Shown here in pieces: positions 15,952-23,821 of a stretch of 38,878 bases of DNA. The stretch is from Bacillota bacterium (GTDB lineage: Bacteria > Bacillota > Sulfobacillia > Sulfobacillales > Sulfobacillaceae). Location of the stretch: the NCBI GenBank assembly GCA_021806205.1, contig JAJZXX010000171.1, positions 1-38,878 on the forward strand, written 5' to 3'. How positions within the stretch are numbered: position 1 is the stretch's first letter; each line of letters opens with the position of its first letter. The translations under genes and the position numbers were made by a program. The notes beneath the pieces were generated by a model, which searched no databases, was not told the origin of the DNA, and worked only from the letters and a program-made list of their open reading frames with translations.

Positions 15952-17619
15952 ATGCTGACTCAGTTTGATATGGAGAATTTTGCTCTCTTTAACAGGGTTC
16001 GGGTAACCTTTGAGCCGGGACTCAATATCCTCACAGGTGAGTCGGGCGCAGGGAAGTCATTGGCACTCGAGGCTTTGGCGGCAACATTTGGCGGGAGGTT
16101 GCCGCAAGAGCGAATCGGACCTTGGGGCCAGGGGACGCGGCTTCGGGCCACACTCGCCTTGGCCGAGGACGATCGGCGGTGGCAACCCCTGATCGATTTG
16201 GGTTTGGATGCCGATGCCGTTGTCATTGTTGAGCGACAATCGGGTCGCGATGGCCGTTCGACGTATCGCATCCAGGGCCAGGCGGTTCCCGCCAGTGCCG
16301 TCAGGACGCTTGGGGAAAATCTCTTGGAATATGTGGGCCAAAATCAGTTGTCCCGCATATTTAGCCGTAGTTATCTCTTAGATTGGATCGACAGCTATGG
16401 GGGATTGCAGGAGTTAACCCATGCAGTCAAAGATGCCTATCGCACGTTTATGCGCTATGATCAGGAGTTAACGGCATTAGTGGAATCCTTTAGCAAGGTG
16501 GGGGATTTGGAGGAGCGGCGCCGGGTGCTTCAAGAGTTGCAAGACGCCAAGATTGAGCCTGATGAAGATGTGAAACTCGGTCAAGAACTGACCCGCTTAA
16601 AGGCGGGACGGCATCTTATGGAAGCAGGACAAGCTTTGTACCAGCGACTGGACGGATCGGTGAATCAAATGGGGGTTTTAGGGGCTCTGGATGAAGCGTA
16701 TCGCCTTAGCCAAACAGTTATCCGTTACGATGCCGACCTGGCCAATGTTGAGGCGGCGCTCAGTGATGCGCTGAAGGCCGTGGGCGAAGCCCGGCTGGAA
16801 ATTACCGAATGGTTGCAGCGCGTCGATTTGGATCCGGCTCGTTTAGAAGAATTGGAATTTAGAGCCGATATTCTCAGTCGGTTGAAACGTCGTTACGGAC
16901 CGGAACTGGCTGATGTCCTCGATTTGAGAGAGTCCCTGGTGCAGGAAATTCAGAATCTCGAGAACATCGAATGGGAAGTGAATCTGGCCCGGCGCCGACA
17001 AGAAGTGGCCCAACAAGCCTTGTCCGAGTGTGCCCAGACCTTGTCGAGCGCGCGCCAGGGACTTTTAGAGGCCGCATCCCGCGATTTGACGGTGGCCATA
17101 CGCCAAATGGAGATGCCTACCGGGCATATCCGGCTGGAGCTTCATCGGGGCGCGGTCATTGACGAAGGGGGAGGCGACGTCCTCACGCTCTATTTTTCGG
17201 CGAGTGAGGGGCAAGTGGCTCGTCCCATTGTCAAAGTGGCCTCCGGGGGAGAGATCGCCCGAGTCGCTTTGGCATTGGCGGTGACCGGGCACACCATGTC
17301 AGGCATCATCTTTATTTTTGACGAGGTCGACCAAGGCTTGGGTGGTACGAGCGCCGATCGCGTGGGGTGGATGTTAAGGGAATTAGGAGATCGCGGCCAA
17401 GTGCTGGCTGTGAGTCATCAGGCGGTGGTGGCGGCCCGTGCCCGTCGCCACCTTCGGGTCTTAAAAAGGGTCGAAGAGGCCCAAAGCATTTCCCAGGTGG
17501 GCCCCGTGGCTTCGCAGGAGCGAGTGCAAGAAATTGCCCGGATGCTCAGCGGATCCGAAGAGTCGATCGCCTTGGCGCATGCGAAAAGTTTGCTGGACGA
17601 GAGGACCCCAGGTTCATGA
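15952..17619 (+). CDS. recN: DNA repair protein RecN
   Basis: RecN is an SMC-like ATPase that acts early in double-strand break repair. ATG 15952 has GAGGTG (15941-15946) upstream; an overlapping GTG at 15949 is too close to the SD. The 555 residues agree with the family. Walker A is GESGAGKS (about 31-38). A long central coiled coil (about 150-350) is followed by the ABC signature ASGGEIARVALAL and Walker B IIFIFDEVDQGLGG, of which FDEVD is the core. The closing HQAVVAARA is the H-loop region. The stop overlaps the next gene as ATGA. Confidence 0.96.
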   Translation: MLTQFDMENFALFNRVRVTFEPGLNILTGESGAGKSLALEALAATFGGRLPQERIGPWGQGTRLRATLALAEDDRRWQPLIDLGLDADAVVIVERQSGRDGRSTYRIQGQAVPASAVRTLGENLLEYVGQNQLSRIFSRSYLLDWIDSYGGLQELTHAVKDAYRTFMRYDQELTALVESFSKVGDLEERRRVLQELQDAKIEPDEDVKLGQELTRLKAGRHLMEAGQALYQRLDGSVNQMGVLGALDEAYRLSQTVIRYDADLANVEAALSDALKAVGEARLEITEWLQRVDLDPARLEELEFRADILSRLKRRYGPELADVLDLRESLVQEIQNLENIEWEVNLARRRQEVAQQALSECAQTLSSARQGLLEAASRDLTVAIRQMEMPTGHIRLELHRGAVIDEGGGDVLTLYFSASEGQVARPIVKVASGGEIARVALALAVTGHTMSGIIFIFDEVDQGLGGTSADRVGWMLRELGDRGQVLAVSHQAVVAARARRHLRVLKRVEEAQSISQVGPVASQERVQEIARMLSGSEESIALAHAKSLLDERTPGS

Positions 17620-18680
17620 CGGATGGTCCGCGGATACTAATGTCCAGCCTGCCCATCGGAACCGGACACGACATTGCCGCTCGGGCTTTGGCTGAGGCGT
17701 TCGTCATGCAAGGTGCCCAGGTAGAGTTTTCCCACCACATGGTGGCCGATATGCGTCTGCAAACCCACCTCTATTTTTTTGGCATTCGTTATGTGCCAGG
17801 ATTATATGGCTCGCTGTTTCGGTTGGGGGATCGTGTAAACGCCCTGTGGAGAAACCACCGCAAGGGTTGGCGTGAAGTGGGTCACACGGTTTTGAAATCT
17901 GTCTACGAGGTGTACCGACCCGAGATTGTCGTCGCTACTCATCCATATGGGCTCACGGCATGGTCGGCAGTGAAGGAGGAGCATCCCGAACTCCGATTGG
18001 TTGGAGTTCTCACCGATCTGTCGGTCCATCAATTTTGGTACGAACCGGCCACGGATGCCTATGCCGTCTGGTTCCCGGAACAGGTGGACGACTTGGCTCG
18101 CTTCGGTTATAACCGCCAGCGGGTTTGGACTGCAGGAATCCCCATTCGGGCATCGTTTAGTCAACCCAATCCCTTGATTGGCCGGTTGCGTCAAGGTCCG
18201 GTGGTGCTGCTCGGGGGAGGGCTGGGGTTCGGCCCGTACATGCGTATTTTAAAGCGCCTGGCGGAAGTCGACTTGCCGGTGTTAGCTATTTGCGGACATA
18301 ACGAAGCATTGCGATTCCGGTTAGATGAATATCGCTGGCCCGAACGGATCCATATCGTGGGATATGTGGAACACATGCCCACCTTGTTGAAAGCGGCGCG
18401 TCTGGTGGTCGGTAAACCGGGCGGGGTCACAGCCGCTGAAGTCTGCCAATCATCTGTTCCTTGGATTCTCACCCATTGGATTGCAGGGCAGGAAGAGGTG
18501 AATCGCGATCGCCTAATCATGCATGATTTAGCGATTCGCGGTGACAATAATCTCAATCGGCTGGTATGCGAGTTGACAGAGCCGAGGTCACCCTTAAGCC
18601 AACGCATTATTGACAGCCAGCACCGCTGGGCCCGGCCCGATGCGGCCAAAGAGCTGTCTGTCCGTATTTTAGGGTTATAA
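17616..18680 (+). CDS. UgtP/MGDG synthase-like glycosyltransferase (GT28-type)
   Basis: This 354-residue protein resembles the monogalactosyldiacylglycerol-synthase/UgtP group, which glycosylates diacylglycerol in the membrane with UDP-sugar. The N-domain begins ILMSSLPIGTGHDIAARAL, similar to the family's GxGHxxAA motif. The C-domain contains a GGGLGFG glycine loop (about 200-206) and the sugar-nucleotide region KPGGVTAAEVCQSSVPWI (about 266-283), the typical GT-B signature. It is inserted between recN and spoIVB, which are neighbours in many Firmicutes, and overlaps recN by four bases. A role in glycolipid or lipoteichoic acid anchor synthesis is inferred; the lipid and sugar are unknown. 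Confidence 0.85.
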   Translation: MTDGPRILMSSLPIGTGHDIAARALAEAFVMQGAQVEFSHHMVADMRLQTHLYFFGIRYVPGLYGSLFRLGDRVNALWRNHRKGWREVGHTVLKSVYEVYRPEIVVATHPYGLTAWSAVKEEHPELRLVGVLTDLSVHQFWYEPATDAYAVWFPEQVDDLARFGYNRQRVWTAGIPIRASFSQPNPLIGRLRQGPVVLLGGGLGFGPYMRILKRLAEVDLPVLAICGHNEALRFRLDEYRWPERIHIVGYVEHMPTLLKAARLVVGKPGGVTAAEVCQSSVPWILTHWIAGQEEVNRDRLIMHDLAIRGDNNLNRLVCELTEPRSPLSQRIIDSQHRWARPDAAKELSVRILGL

Positions 18681-18813
18681 ACGCCGCGATTTTTCGCCAA
18701 AGCTTGATGCCCCCGTTGCACTGTGACTTTCCTAGGTTGCTATCACCTACCTATGTTGCCGGGAATGAAGGCATTCGCCTTTAGGACAGGTTAAGAGGCG
18801 AGGGGGTGATGAG

Positions 18814-20079
18814 GTGGGAAGACGCACAGGCAAATTCGTTAAGATACTGGGACTCATCGCGGCCCTAGCGGTTATGGCGGTCGGAACCTCGGTGCCCGCC
18901 CAGCGGCTTTTGGCTTTCCCTGGCCGGCTGGATGAAGTTCAAGGGCAGAACATTACGGTACCTTGGTCCCGGTGGCTTCCGCTTACCATTGCCGCAGACC
19001 ATCAAAAACCTCGGATAATTTCCGGCGCGCAGGTTATCAAGATGGAGGCGCCGAAGGCAGGGCATTACTGGGTTAGATTGCGGTTGTTCGGCTGGATCCC
19101 GTTCAGAGGTGTGCCGGTTGATGTCATGAGACCGCAGTACGTCATACCGGGAGGCGAGTCATTAGGGATCGTCGCGCATACCCAGGGAGTGATGGTGACT
19201 GGATTTGAGTCAATCTACATTCGTGGCCGGGCCAGTGATCCTGCCGTTCAAGCCGGGATTGAACGGGGCGACGTGATCCTGCGGGTAGACCAAAGGCCTG
19301 TTGCCAACGTAAAGGTGCTCCAAGAGCGGATTGCTCAGGACGGTAGCCGGCAAAAAGCCGTACATCTACTGGTGCAGGGCGCGCGCACCGACCACGAACG
19401 CACCGTGATGCCCCTATGGTACGACCACGCCTGGCAGATTGGGGTGGTTGTCCAAGACAAAACCAGTGGAGTAGGCACGCTGACTTTTTATAATGGCGTA
19501 ACCGGCCAGTACACCGCTCTCGGACACAGTATCAGCGACGGATTAACCAGGCGCCCCGTCAGTTTGAGCACGGGGCGCGTCACCGGCGCCGACATTGTTG
19601 GCGTTGTCCCCGCCACTCAAAGTCAACCAGGGCAAAAAGTGGGAATTTTAGCCGGGCCAGGTAATGTGTCGGGGACAGCGGGTTTCAATGGTCGCTTTGG
19701 CGTGGTCGGGCGTCTGGACCATAGGCCGGTGTTGGGGCCCCAAGAAGCGCTCCCGCTGGCATTGCCGGATCAGGTCCATCCTGGGCCGGCGAAACTGGTT
19801 ACCGTGCTCGCTGGGCAAGTTCCGAAGACCTTTACCATCGATATTCTGAAAACAGCCCCCCAATATTCGCCCGAGGTCAAAGGCATTATGTTCAAAGTTA
19901 CCGATCCAAAACTTCTTCAGCATACCGGTGGAATTATTCAGGGGATGAGCGGTAGCCCTATTATACAAAATGGGCGGGTGGTAGGCGCCGTGACGCACGT
20001 TTTGGTTAACCGGCCTAATTTAGGATTCGGATGCTATGCGTATTGGATGGCATCGCAAAAAAGCTATCGTGGCTTGTAA
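18814..20079 (+). CDS. spoIVB: SpoIVB serine peptidase
   Basis: SpoIVB is secreted from the forespore into the intermembrane space, cleaves SpoIVFA and so triggers pro-sigma-K processing. GTG 18814 follows GAGGGGGTGA (18800-18809). The 421 residues contain an N-terminal membrane/signal segment (about 8-28), a PDZ domain (about 105-200, with GIERGDVILRVDQ) and the SA-clan serine peptidase domain. Catalytic His is in ALGHSISD (about 233-240) and Ser is in GMSGSPII (about 377-384); both are intact. The family ending GAVTHVLVN is present. Upstream 18681-18813 holds no gene; I could not place a convincing sigma-F or sigma-G promoter there. Confidence 0.95.
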   Translation: MGRRTGKFVKILGLIAALAVMAVGTSVPAQRLLAFPGRLDEVQGQNITVPWSRWLPLTIAADHQKPRIISGAQVIKMEAPKAGHYWVRLRLFGWIPFRGVPVDVMRPQYVIPGGESLGIVAHTQGVMVTGFESIYIRGRASDPAVQAGIERGDVILRVDQRPVANVKVLQERIAQDGSRQKAVHLLVQGARTDHERTVMPLWYDHAWQIGVVVQDKTSGVGTLTFYNGVTGQYTALGHSISDGLTRRPVSLSTGRVTGADIVGVVPATQSQPGQKVGILAGPGNVSGTAGFNGRFGVVGRLDHRPVLGPQEALPLALPDQVHPGPAKLVTVLAGQVPKTFTIDILKTAPQYSPEVKGIMFKVTDPKLLQHTGGIIQGMSGSPIIQNGRVVGAVTHVLVNRPNLGFGCYAYWMASQKSYRGL

Positions 20080-20142
20080 TTTGGGTCAGGGCGCCTATGG
20101 GTATCCTCAGCGCTCTGCCCAAACTTTTTCGAGAAAGATTCG

Positions 20143-20366
20143 ATCGACACCACAAGGATTCGCCTGGAATGATAGAGAATCGTTCGACGAATTCTCCGAG
20201 TTTTTTGGGGGAGGGATCTGCGTTTGGTGGGTGCCATGGCACCAGCAGCAAGGGATCGCGGCAGTCTGGCATGCGTTTGCACGTGTCTAATGTTGTCGAA
20301 TCGTAAGCGAGAATACTAGGCCTGTCGCGATCCAGTCAGCAGGAAATCGTTAAAAATAGGAGAAGT
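20143..20366 (+). promoter_or_regulatory. spo0A control region: 0A-box-like sites and sigma-H-like promoter
   Basis: This 339-base gap before spo0A holds no convincing gene; short frames in it lack SDs. TGTCGAA (20294-20300), the core Spo0A-binding heptamer, lies 40 bases upstream of AGGAAAT (20341-20347). That motif is followed after 14 bases by GAAG (20362-20365), close to a sigma-H promoter (AGGAWWT, about 14 bases, GAAT). Weaker reverse-strand 0A-like sites occur at 20143-20149 (one mismatch) and 20183-20189 (one mismatch). In Bacillus, spo0A is itself sigma-H- and Spo0A-controlled, so the arrangement fits. The -10 has a mismatch. Confidence 0.5.
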
Positions 20367-20418
20367 GTTAAACGAGAGCGAACATGGCAAATTTTTACGG
20401 GGGCAGGAGGCTAGCAGT

Positions 20419-21201
20419 GTGGCAATTCAGGTTTTAATTGCAGATGACAATCGCGAGTTTTGTGAATTGCTTAAAGAGGCGGTGAGGCAGGAGGACGGCT
20501 TGGAAGTTATGGGGACGGCCAACCATGGCGTGGAAGTGTTGGAGTTCTTAAGTCGCCAAAGACCGGACGTGATCGTTTTGGACATTATCATGCCCCATTT
20601 GGACGGGATTGGGGTGCTGGAGCGGATGGGCCAGATGGAGTGGGATACCCGTCCCAAGGTGGTGGTGCTCACAGCGTTTGGTCAAGAAACCATGACGCAA
20701 AAGGCTTTAGAACTGGGAGCGGACTATTACATCTTAAAGCCGTTCAACCTCAAGGTGTTGGCATCGCGCATCAAGCAATTGGCTGGATCGCCAGCCACAG
20801 AGCGTAAAACCGGCTTGCCTTCGGGTAAGCTTGCCCTCGTTCCCGTCAAGCATCTCGACATAGAGGTCACGAATATGATCCATGAAATTGGGATCCCAGC
20901 TCACATCAAAGGCTACCTGTATCTTCGGGAAGCCATTTTAATGGTGATTAATCGGGTGGATTTGCTGAGCGGTGTGACCAAGGAGTTGTATCCGGCAATA
21001 GCCGCCAAGTACAAAACCACGCCGAGTCGTGTGGAAAGAGCAATCCGGCACGCCATCGAAGTGGCCTGGTCGCGCGGCAATGTGGATGTCATTAACGGAA
21101 TTTTTGGCCACACGGTGAATCGCGATCGCGGCAAACCGACCAACTCGGAGTTCATCGCGATGGTGTCGGATAAGTTGCGCATGCAGATGAAAGCGAGTTA
21201 A
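20419..21201 (+). CDS. spo0A: Sporulation master regulator Spo0A
   Basis: Spo0A is the response regulator that starts sporulation when phosphorylated through the phosphorelay. GTG 20419 is chosen for AGGAGG (20405-20410), eight bases upstream, and because it puts the receiver domain at the N-terminus (IQVLIADDN). The first GTG (20365) would sit in the promoter. The 260 residues comprise a receiver domain (about 1-120; phospho-acceptor Asp in [13 protein letters not shown], and Lys in YILKPFN) and the Spo0A DNA-binding domain (about 150-260), with the recognition segment [19 protein letters not shown]. The cluster order spoIVB-spo0A is conserved across spore formers. Confidence 0.97.
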   Translation: MAIQVLIADDNREFCELLKEAVRQEDGLEVMGTANHGVEVLEFLSRQRPDVIVLDIIMPHLDGIGVLERMGQMEWDTRPKVVVLTAFGQETMTQKALELGADYYILKPFNLKVLASRIKQLAGSPATERKTGLPSGKLALVPVKHLDIEVTNMIHEIGIPAHIKGYLYLREAILMVINRVDLLSGVTKELYPAIAAKYKTTPSRVERAIRHAIEVAWSRGNVDVINGIFGHTVNRDRGKPTNSEFIAMVSDKLRMQMKAS

Positions 21202-21214
21202 GTCTACTCTCATG

Positions 21215-21241
21215 GGCCGTCCCGAGCGGGCGGCCTTTTTT
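21215..21241 (+). terminator. Intrinsic terminator of spo0A
   Basis: GGCCG (21215-21219) pairs with CGGCC (21231-21235) around an inner CCCG/CGGG stem with a one-base bulge. Six T follow (21236-21241). It lies 13 bases after the spo0A stop. Confidence 0.85.
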
Positions 21242-21319
21242 GTCGGACGTGGCTCGAATGGATTGTCATGGACTAGCCGACAAATACTCCTGAGCGGCCG
21301 TTTACCCTCGGCCATGGTT

Positions 21320-21389
21320 GTGCCATTATGTGTGAGGGAAGAGTTCGGGTCCCTAAATGGGACGAAGGGAGTGGCACGCGCAAGGCGCG
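21320..21389 (+). other. Structured leader before leucine dehydrogenase
   Basis: GTGCCA (21320-21325) pairs with TGGCAC (21372-21377) and encloses GTCCC (21349-21353)/GGGAC (21359-21363). A further short palindrome, CGCGC-AAG-GCGCG (about 21377-21389), sits next to it. The start ATG at 21399 has no clear SD; AAGGGAG (21365-21371) is 27 bases upstream, so these hairpins could affect translation. This is a sequence observation and fits no known riboswitch that I recognise. Confidence 0.35.
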
Positions 21390-21398
21390 AAAAAACCC

Positions 21399-22466
21399 AT
21401 GAACGTATTTGATGAGATGCAGAAGTACGGCCACGAAGAGTTGGTGTTTTGGTATGATCAGGCTACTGGGTTAAAGGCGATTGTAGGTATTCACGACACG
21501 ACCTTGGGACCTGCCTTGGGAGGCTGCCGCATGTGGCCTTACGAAACCGAGGACGAAGCCATCACCGATGTGTTGAGGCTCTCTAGAGGAATGACCTATA
21601 AAAACGCCGCGATGGGACTTGATCTAGGCGGCGGAAAGTCAGTCATTTGGGCAGACAGTCGCGAGGATAAGCATGAGGCGCTGCTGCGGGCGTTTGGCCG
21701 CTTAATTCAAAGCTTGGGTGGACGCTATATCACGGCCGAGGACGTAGGCATCACAGCCGATGATATGGCCATGGTTGCCCGGGAAACCCGGTTTGTGGGG
21801 GGTCTTAAGGAAACTAGCGGGGATCCGTCGCCTGCAACGGCTCTTGGGGTCTTGGAGGGCATGAAGGCGGCTGCCGACATGGTATGGGGCACGCCTGACC
21901 TGGTCCAAAAGCATGTGGCGATTCAAGGCATAGGTCATGTGGGAATGATTTTGGCGCATATGGTGAAGGAGGAAGGCGCTCGCCTGACCGTGACCGATAT
22001 TCATCCAGAAGAGAGTCGTGCCGCCATCGAGGCACTCGGGGCCACTTGGGTACAACCGGAAGAGATTTATGCGGTCGATGCCGACATCTTTGCTCCCTGT
22101 GCCTTAGGCGCCATTCTCAACGATGAAACGATTCCACAATTGAAAGTGCGGGTTGTGGCCGGTTCCGCCAATAACCAATTGCGGGAACCTCGGCATGGAT
22201 TGGAACTGATGCGGCGCAACATCGTCTATGTGCCTGACTATGTTATTAATGGCGGCGGGGTGGTGAATGTGGCTGACGAGTTGCATCCAGACGGCTATCA
22301 CAACGAACGCGCCTATAGCCGGGTTCGGTTGATTGGCCGTCAAGCGACCGAGATTCTTCACCGATCGACCACCGAAGGCATATCATCGCAAGAAGCGGCC
22401 GACCAATTAGCGGAGTCACGGATCAATATCTTGGGCCAGGTTAAAAGGACATATCTCCCCCGCTAG
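21399..22466 (+). CDS. bcd: Leucine (branched-chain amino acid) dehydrogenase
   Basis: This enzyme deaminates leucine, valine and isoleucine with NAD to 2-oxo acids, feeding branched-chain fatty acid synthesis or catabolism. The 355 residues align in my reading with Bacillus Bcd: GLKAIVGIHDTTLGPALGGCRMW (the first part shows the family opening), GMTYKNAAMGLDLGGGKSV with the catalytic Lys, YITAEDVGIT, and the NAD-binding GIGHVG. The family's ALGAILNDETI and PDYVINGGGVVNVADE are also present. ATG 21399 begins exactly where the family proteins start; an in-frame ATG 21357 would add 14 unconserved residues. In Bacillus, bcd also lies near spo0A. Confidence 0.93.
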   Translation: MNVFDEMQKYGHEELVFWYDQATGLKAIVGIHDTTLGPALGGCRMWPYETEDEAITDVLRLSRGMTYKNAAMGLDLGGGKSVIWADSREDKHEALLRAFGRLIQSLGGRYITAEDVGITADDMAMVARETRFVGGLKETSGDPSPATALGVLEGMKAAADMVWGTPDLVQKHVAIQGIGHVGMILAHMVKEEGARLTVTDIHPEESRAAIEALGATWVQPEEIYAVDADIFAPCALGAILNDETIPQLKVRVVAGSANNQLREPRHGLELMRRNIVYVPDYVINGGGVVNVADELHPDGYHNERAYSRVRLIGRQATEILHRSTTEGISSQEAADQLAESRINILGQVKRTYLPR

Positions 22467-22497
22467 GGAAATCCGCCTCTTAAAAAAGGAATTTGTG

Positions 22498-22528
22498 TGG
22501 AGGGTGCCGAAGACCAGGGTATCCTCCA
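22498..22528 (+). terminator. Hairpin after bcd (possible terminator)
   Basis: An 11-bp stem including two G-U pairs (22498-22508 with 22518-22528) has a 9-base loop. Only a weak T stretch (TCTTTC) follows after a few bases, so this may be a weak terminator or an attenuator before the next gene at 22559. Confidence 0.4.
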
Positions 22529-22558
22529 TGATCTTTCGTAAGAAGGGGCCGGAAATAG

Positions 22559-23242
22559 GTGGACGTTAACGAAGTCTCAGTAGAACAGATGGAAAGTCTC
22601 ATATGCCAGTTGCCCACCGTCATGAAGTGTGTGGTGGCAGTCAACGACTGGGGCTCGGTGGAAGAAATTCATGTGCTAACCGATTTAGAACGCACCCCCA
22701 AACAGATTGTGCGTGATGTTGAGAGCGCCTTGTTGGCCGGCTTTGGGTTTAAAGTGGACCACAAGCGCATTTCTGTCGCGCAAATCATTCCGGAAGGCTC
22801 CGAACCCCGGCGGGCATCGACTTCGGAAAGGCGCCTGAAGATTCATGAATACCATATGGATGCAGATTCCCAACATGGGGCCGGTCGCTCGCGGGTGATT
22901 TTGAGTTGGGGTGACCAAGAGGACGAACGGGTCTCGGGGGAATGGTCGGGTCGATATCTTCCAAGCCAATACTACCAAGTGATGGCGATGGCGGCCGTGG
23001 ATGCGGTGAATCAAGTTCCCGGATTCCCGGGGCCGGTGGTCCTTTCCGAGTGTCGATTGGTGACGATGGCAAACCGCAAGGTCGTGCTGGTGGCCTTGAG
23101 CCAATATGACAAAAGACGCCGCGAAACGATTTTGTTGGGAGTGTCCGAGAACCGGGGTGATGGTCAAGGCGCTAGTGTGCGGGCGGTGTTGGACGCGGTC
23201 AACCGTCGGATTGCTGGTGGAGGAGGAACAGATCATGAGTAA
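22559..23242 (+). CDS. Conserved hypothetical protein coupled to Hfq-like gene
   Basis: Function not recognised. The 227-residue product starts with GTG 22559 after a weak SD (GGGGCCGGAAATAG). The N-terminal 75 residues carry VVAVNDWGSVEEIHVL and a 'TPKQIVRDVESALLAGFG' segment that looks like a compact alpha/beta domain (I recall similar segments in unnamed Firmicute and actinobacterial proteins). A polar linker (about 78-105) leads to a second domain (about 107-215) with alternating beta strands and a helix, GRYLPSQYYQVMAMAAVDAV. No signal peptide or membrane helix is seen. Its last eight bases overlap the start of the Hfq-like gene, so the two proteins are probably made together and may work together. 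Confidence 0.7.
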   Translation: MDVNEVSVEQMESLICQLPTVMKCVVAVNDWGSVEEIHVLTDLERTPKQIVRDVESALLAGFGFKVDHKRISVAQIIPEGSEPRRASTSERRLKIHEYHMDADSQHGAGRSRVILSWGDQEDERVSGEWSGRYLPSQYYQVMAMAAVDAVNQVPGFPGPVVLSECRLVTMANRKVVLVALSQYDKRRRETILLGVSENRGDGQGASVRAVLDAVNRRIAGGGGTDHE

Positions 23243-23567
23243 ACGAATCGAGATCCCCCCGCGGGATACAAAGGCCCCCGTAAGAATTCCCCATAAAGGG
23301 AGGCCCGAGCCAAGCAGTCAGAAGCCGAAAAAGCCGTCCGGGGTTTTTAATGAGCGCCACACCTTGGCTCAGGACGGGCTTTACCGAGACTGGATGGCGC
23401 ATCAAACCGCTATCGTGATCACGTTTGATGATGGGGCGACCTTGGAGGGTACGCTGCAAAGCTACGATACATACGCGCTCCACATCCAAGACGTGGACGG
23501 CCTTGAACTCTTAGTGTTCAAACAAGCGGTGCGTATAATTAAGCCTTCAACCAAGTCCAACACTTAA
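23235..23567 (+). CDS. Hfq-like Sm-fold RNA-binding protein
   Basis: This 110-residue protein has an Sm-like domain resembling Hfq, an RNA chaperone for small RNAs. ATG 23235 follows GGAGGAGGAA (23219-23228). Residues 45-105 align with Hfq: LAQD (the Gln matches Hfq Gln8), AIVITFDDGATLEGTLQSYD (Sm1, with Gly68 and Asp78) and LLVFKQAVRIIKP (Sm2). Differences from the Hfq core are notable: YKHA becomes FKQA, so the Tyr and His of the uridine pocket are changed, and there are two extra residues before Sm2. The N-terminal 43 residues are basic and proline-rich, and unlike Hfq. It overlaps the upstream unknown gene. It may be a true Hfq with changed specificity or a separate Sm paralogue. Confidence 0.78.
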   Translation: MSKRIEIPPRDTKAPVRIPHKGRPEPSSQKPKKPSGVFNERHTLAQDGLYRDWMAHQTAIVITFDDGATLEGTLQSYDTYALHIQDVDGLELLVFKQAVRIIKPSTKSNT

Positions 23568-23716
23568 ACGTTTGGGGTGCCGTGCGCCACCATGCGGATG
23601 TAATCATGGACGGAGATGGTAAGAGGCAAAGACTTGAGCCAACGACGGAAGTCTTCGAGTCCGCCGGTATATGCTAAGCCGGTATATGCTAGGTCGGTAT
23701 ATGCTAGTTTTGGCAA
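23564..23716 (-). CDS. Possible small protein with pentapeptide repeat (LAYTG)
   Basis: This is a minus-strand frame of 50 codons from TTG (23714-23716) to TAA (23564-23566). AAGGAGG lies at 23728-23734 of the minus strand, 11 bases before the start, which is slightly far. The product begins MPK, has three in-frame copies of LAYT[DG] (LAYTDLAYTGLAYTG) and continues GGLEDFRRWLKSLPLTISVHDYI in part, ending TPNV. The tandem 15-bp DNA repeat keeps the frame. TTGACA-like sequence lies upstream at 23767-23772 on the same strand, but no good -10 follows. It overlaps the Hfq-like stop region. I do not recognise a family, and a chance frame is possible. Confidence 0.35.
   Translation of the reverse strand: MPKLAYTDLAYTGLAYTGGLEDFRRWLKSLPLTISVHDYIRMVAHGTPNV
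23665..23706. repeat. Three 15-bp tandem direct repeats
   Basis: CGGTATATGCTA occurs at 23665-23676, 23680-23691 and 23695-23706, with an exact period of 15 bases. The three-base spacers differ slightly (AGC, GGT). On the minus strand the unit encodes LAYTG/D. It is too short and unspaced for CRISPR. It may be a coding repeat or a local duplication. Confidence 0.9.
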
Positions 23717-23821
23717 TTTGTTTACAGCCTCCTTTTGACAACTGGACAGCGATCCTTCAGCGGTTTTGTCAATAGTCTATGCAGACCACTCAATGGTTAT
23801 CAGTAAAGAGGGCGGATTCGT

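Noticed and set aside
17367..17615. Upstream extension of the glycosyltransferase frame
   Set aside because: It lies wholly within recN in another frame and is Gly/Pro/Arg-rich; the ATGA overlap at 17616 gives the natural start.
20031..20306. Two overlapping plus-strand ORFs (91 and 84 codons) after spoIVB
   Set aside because: Both begin within the spoIVB coding end, have no SD, and occupy the spo0A control region.
23665..23709. CRISPR-like array
   Set aside because: Units are only 12-15 bp, three in number and directly adjacent, without spacers; no cas genes are near.
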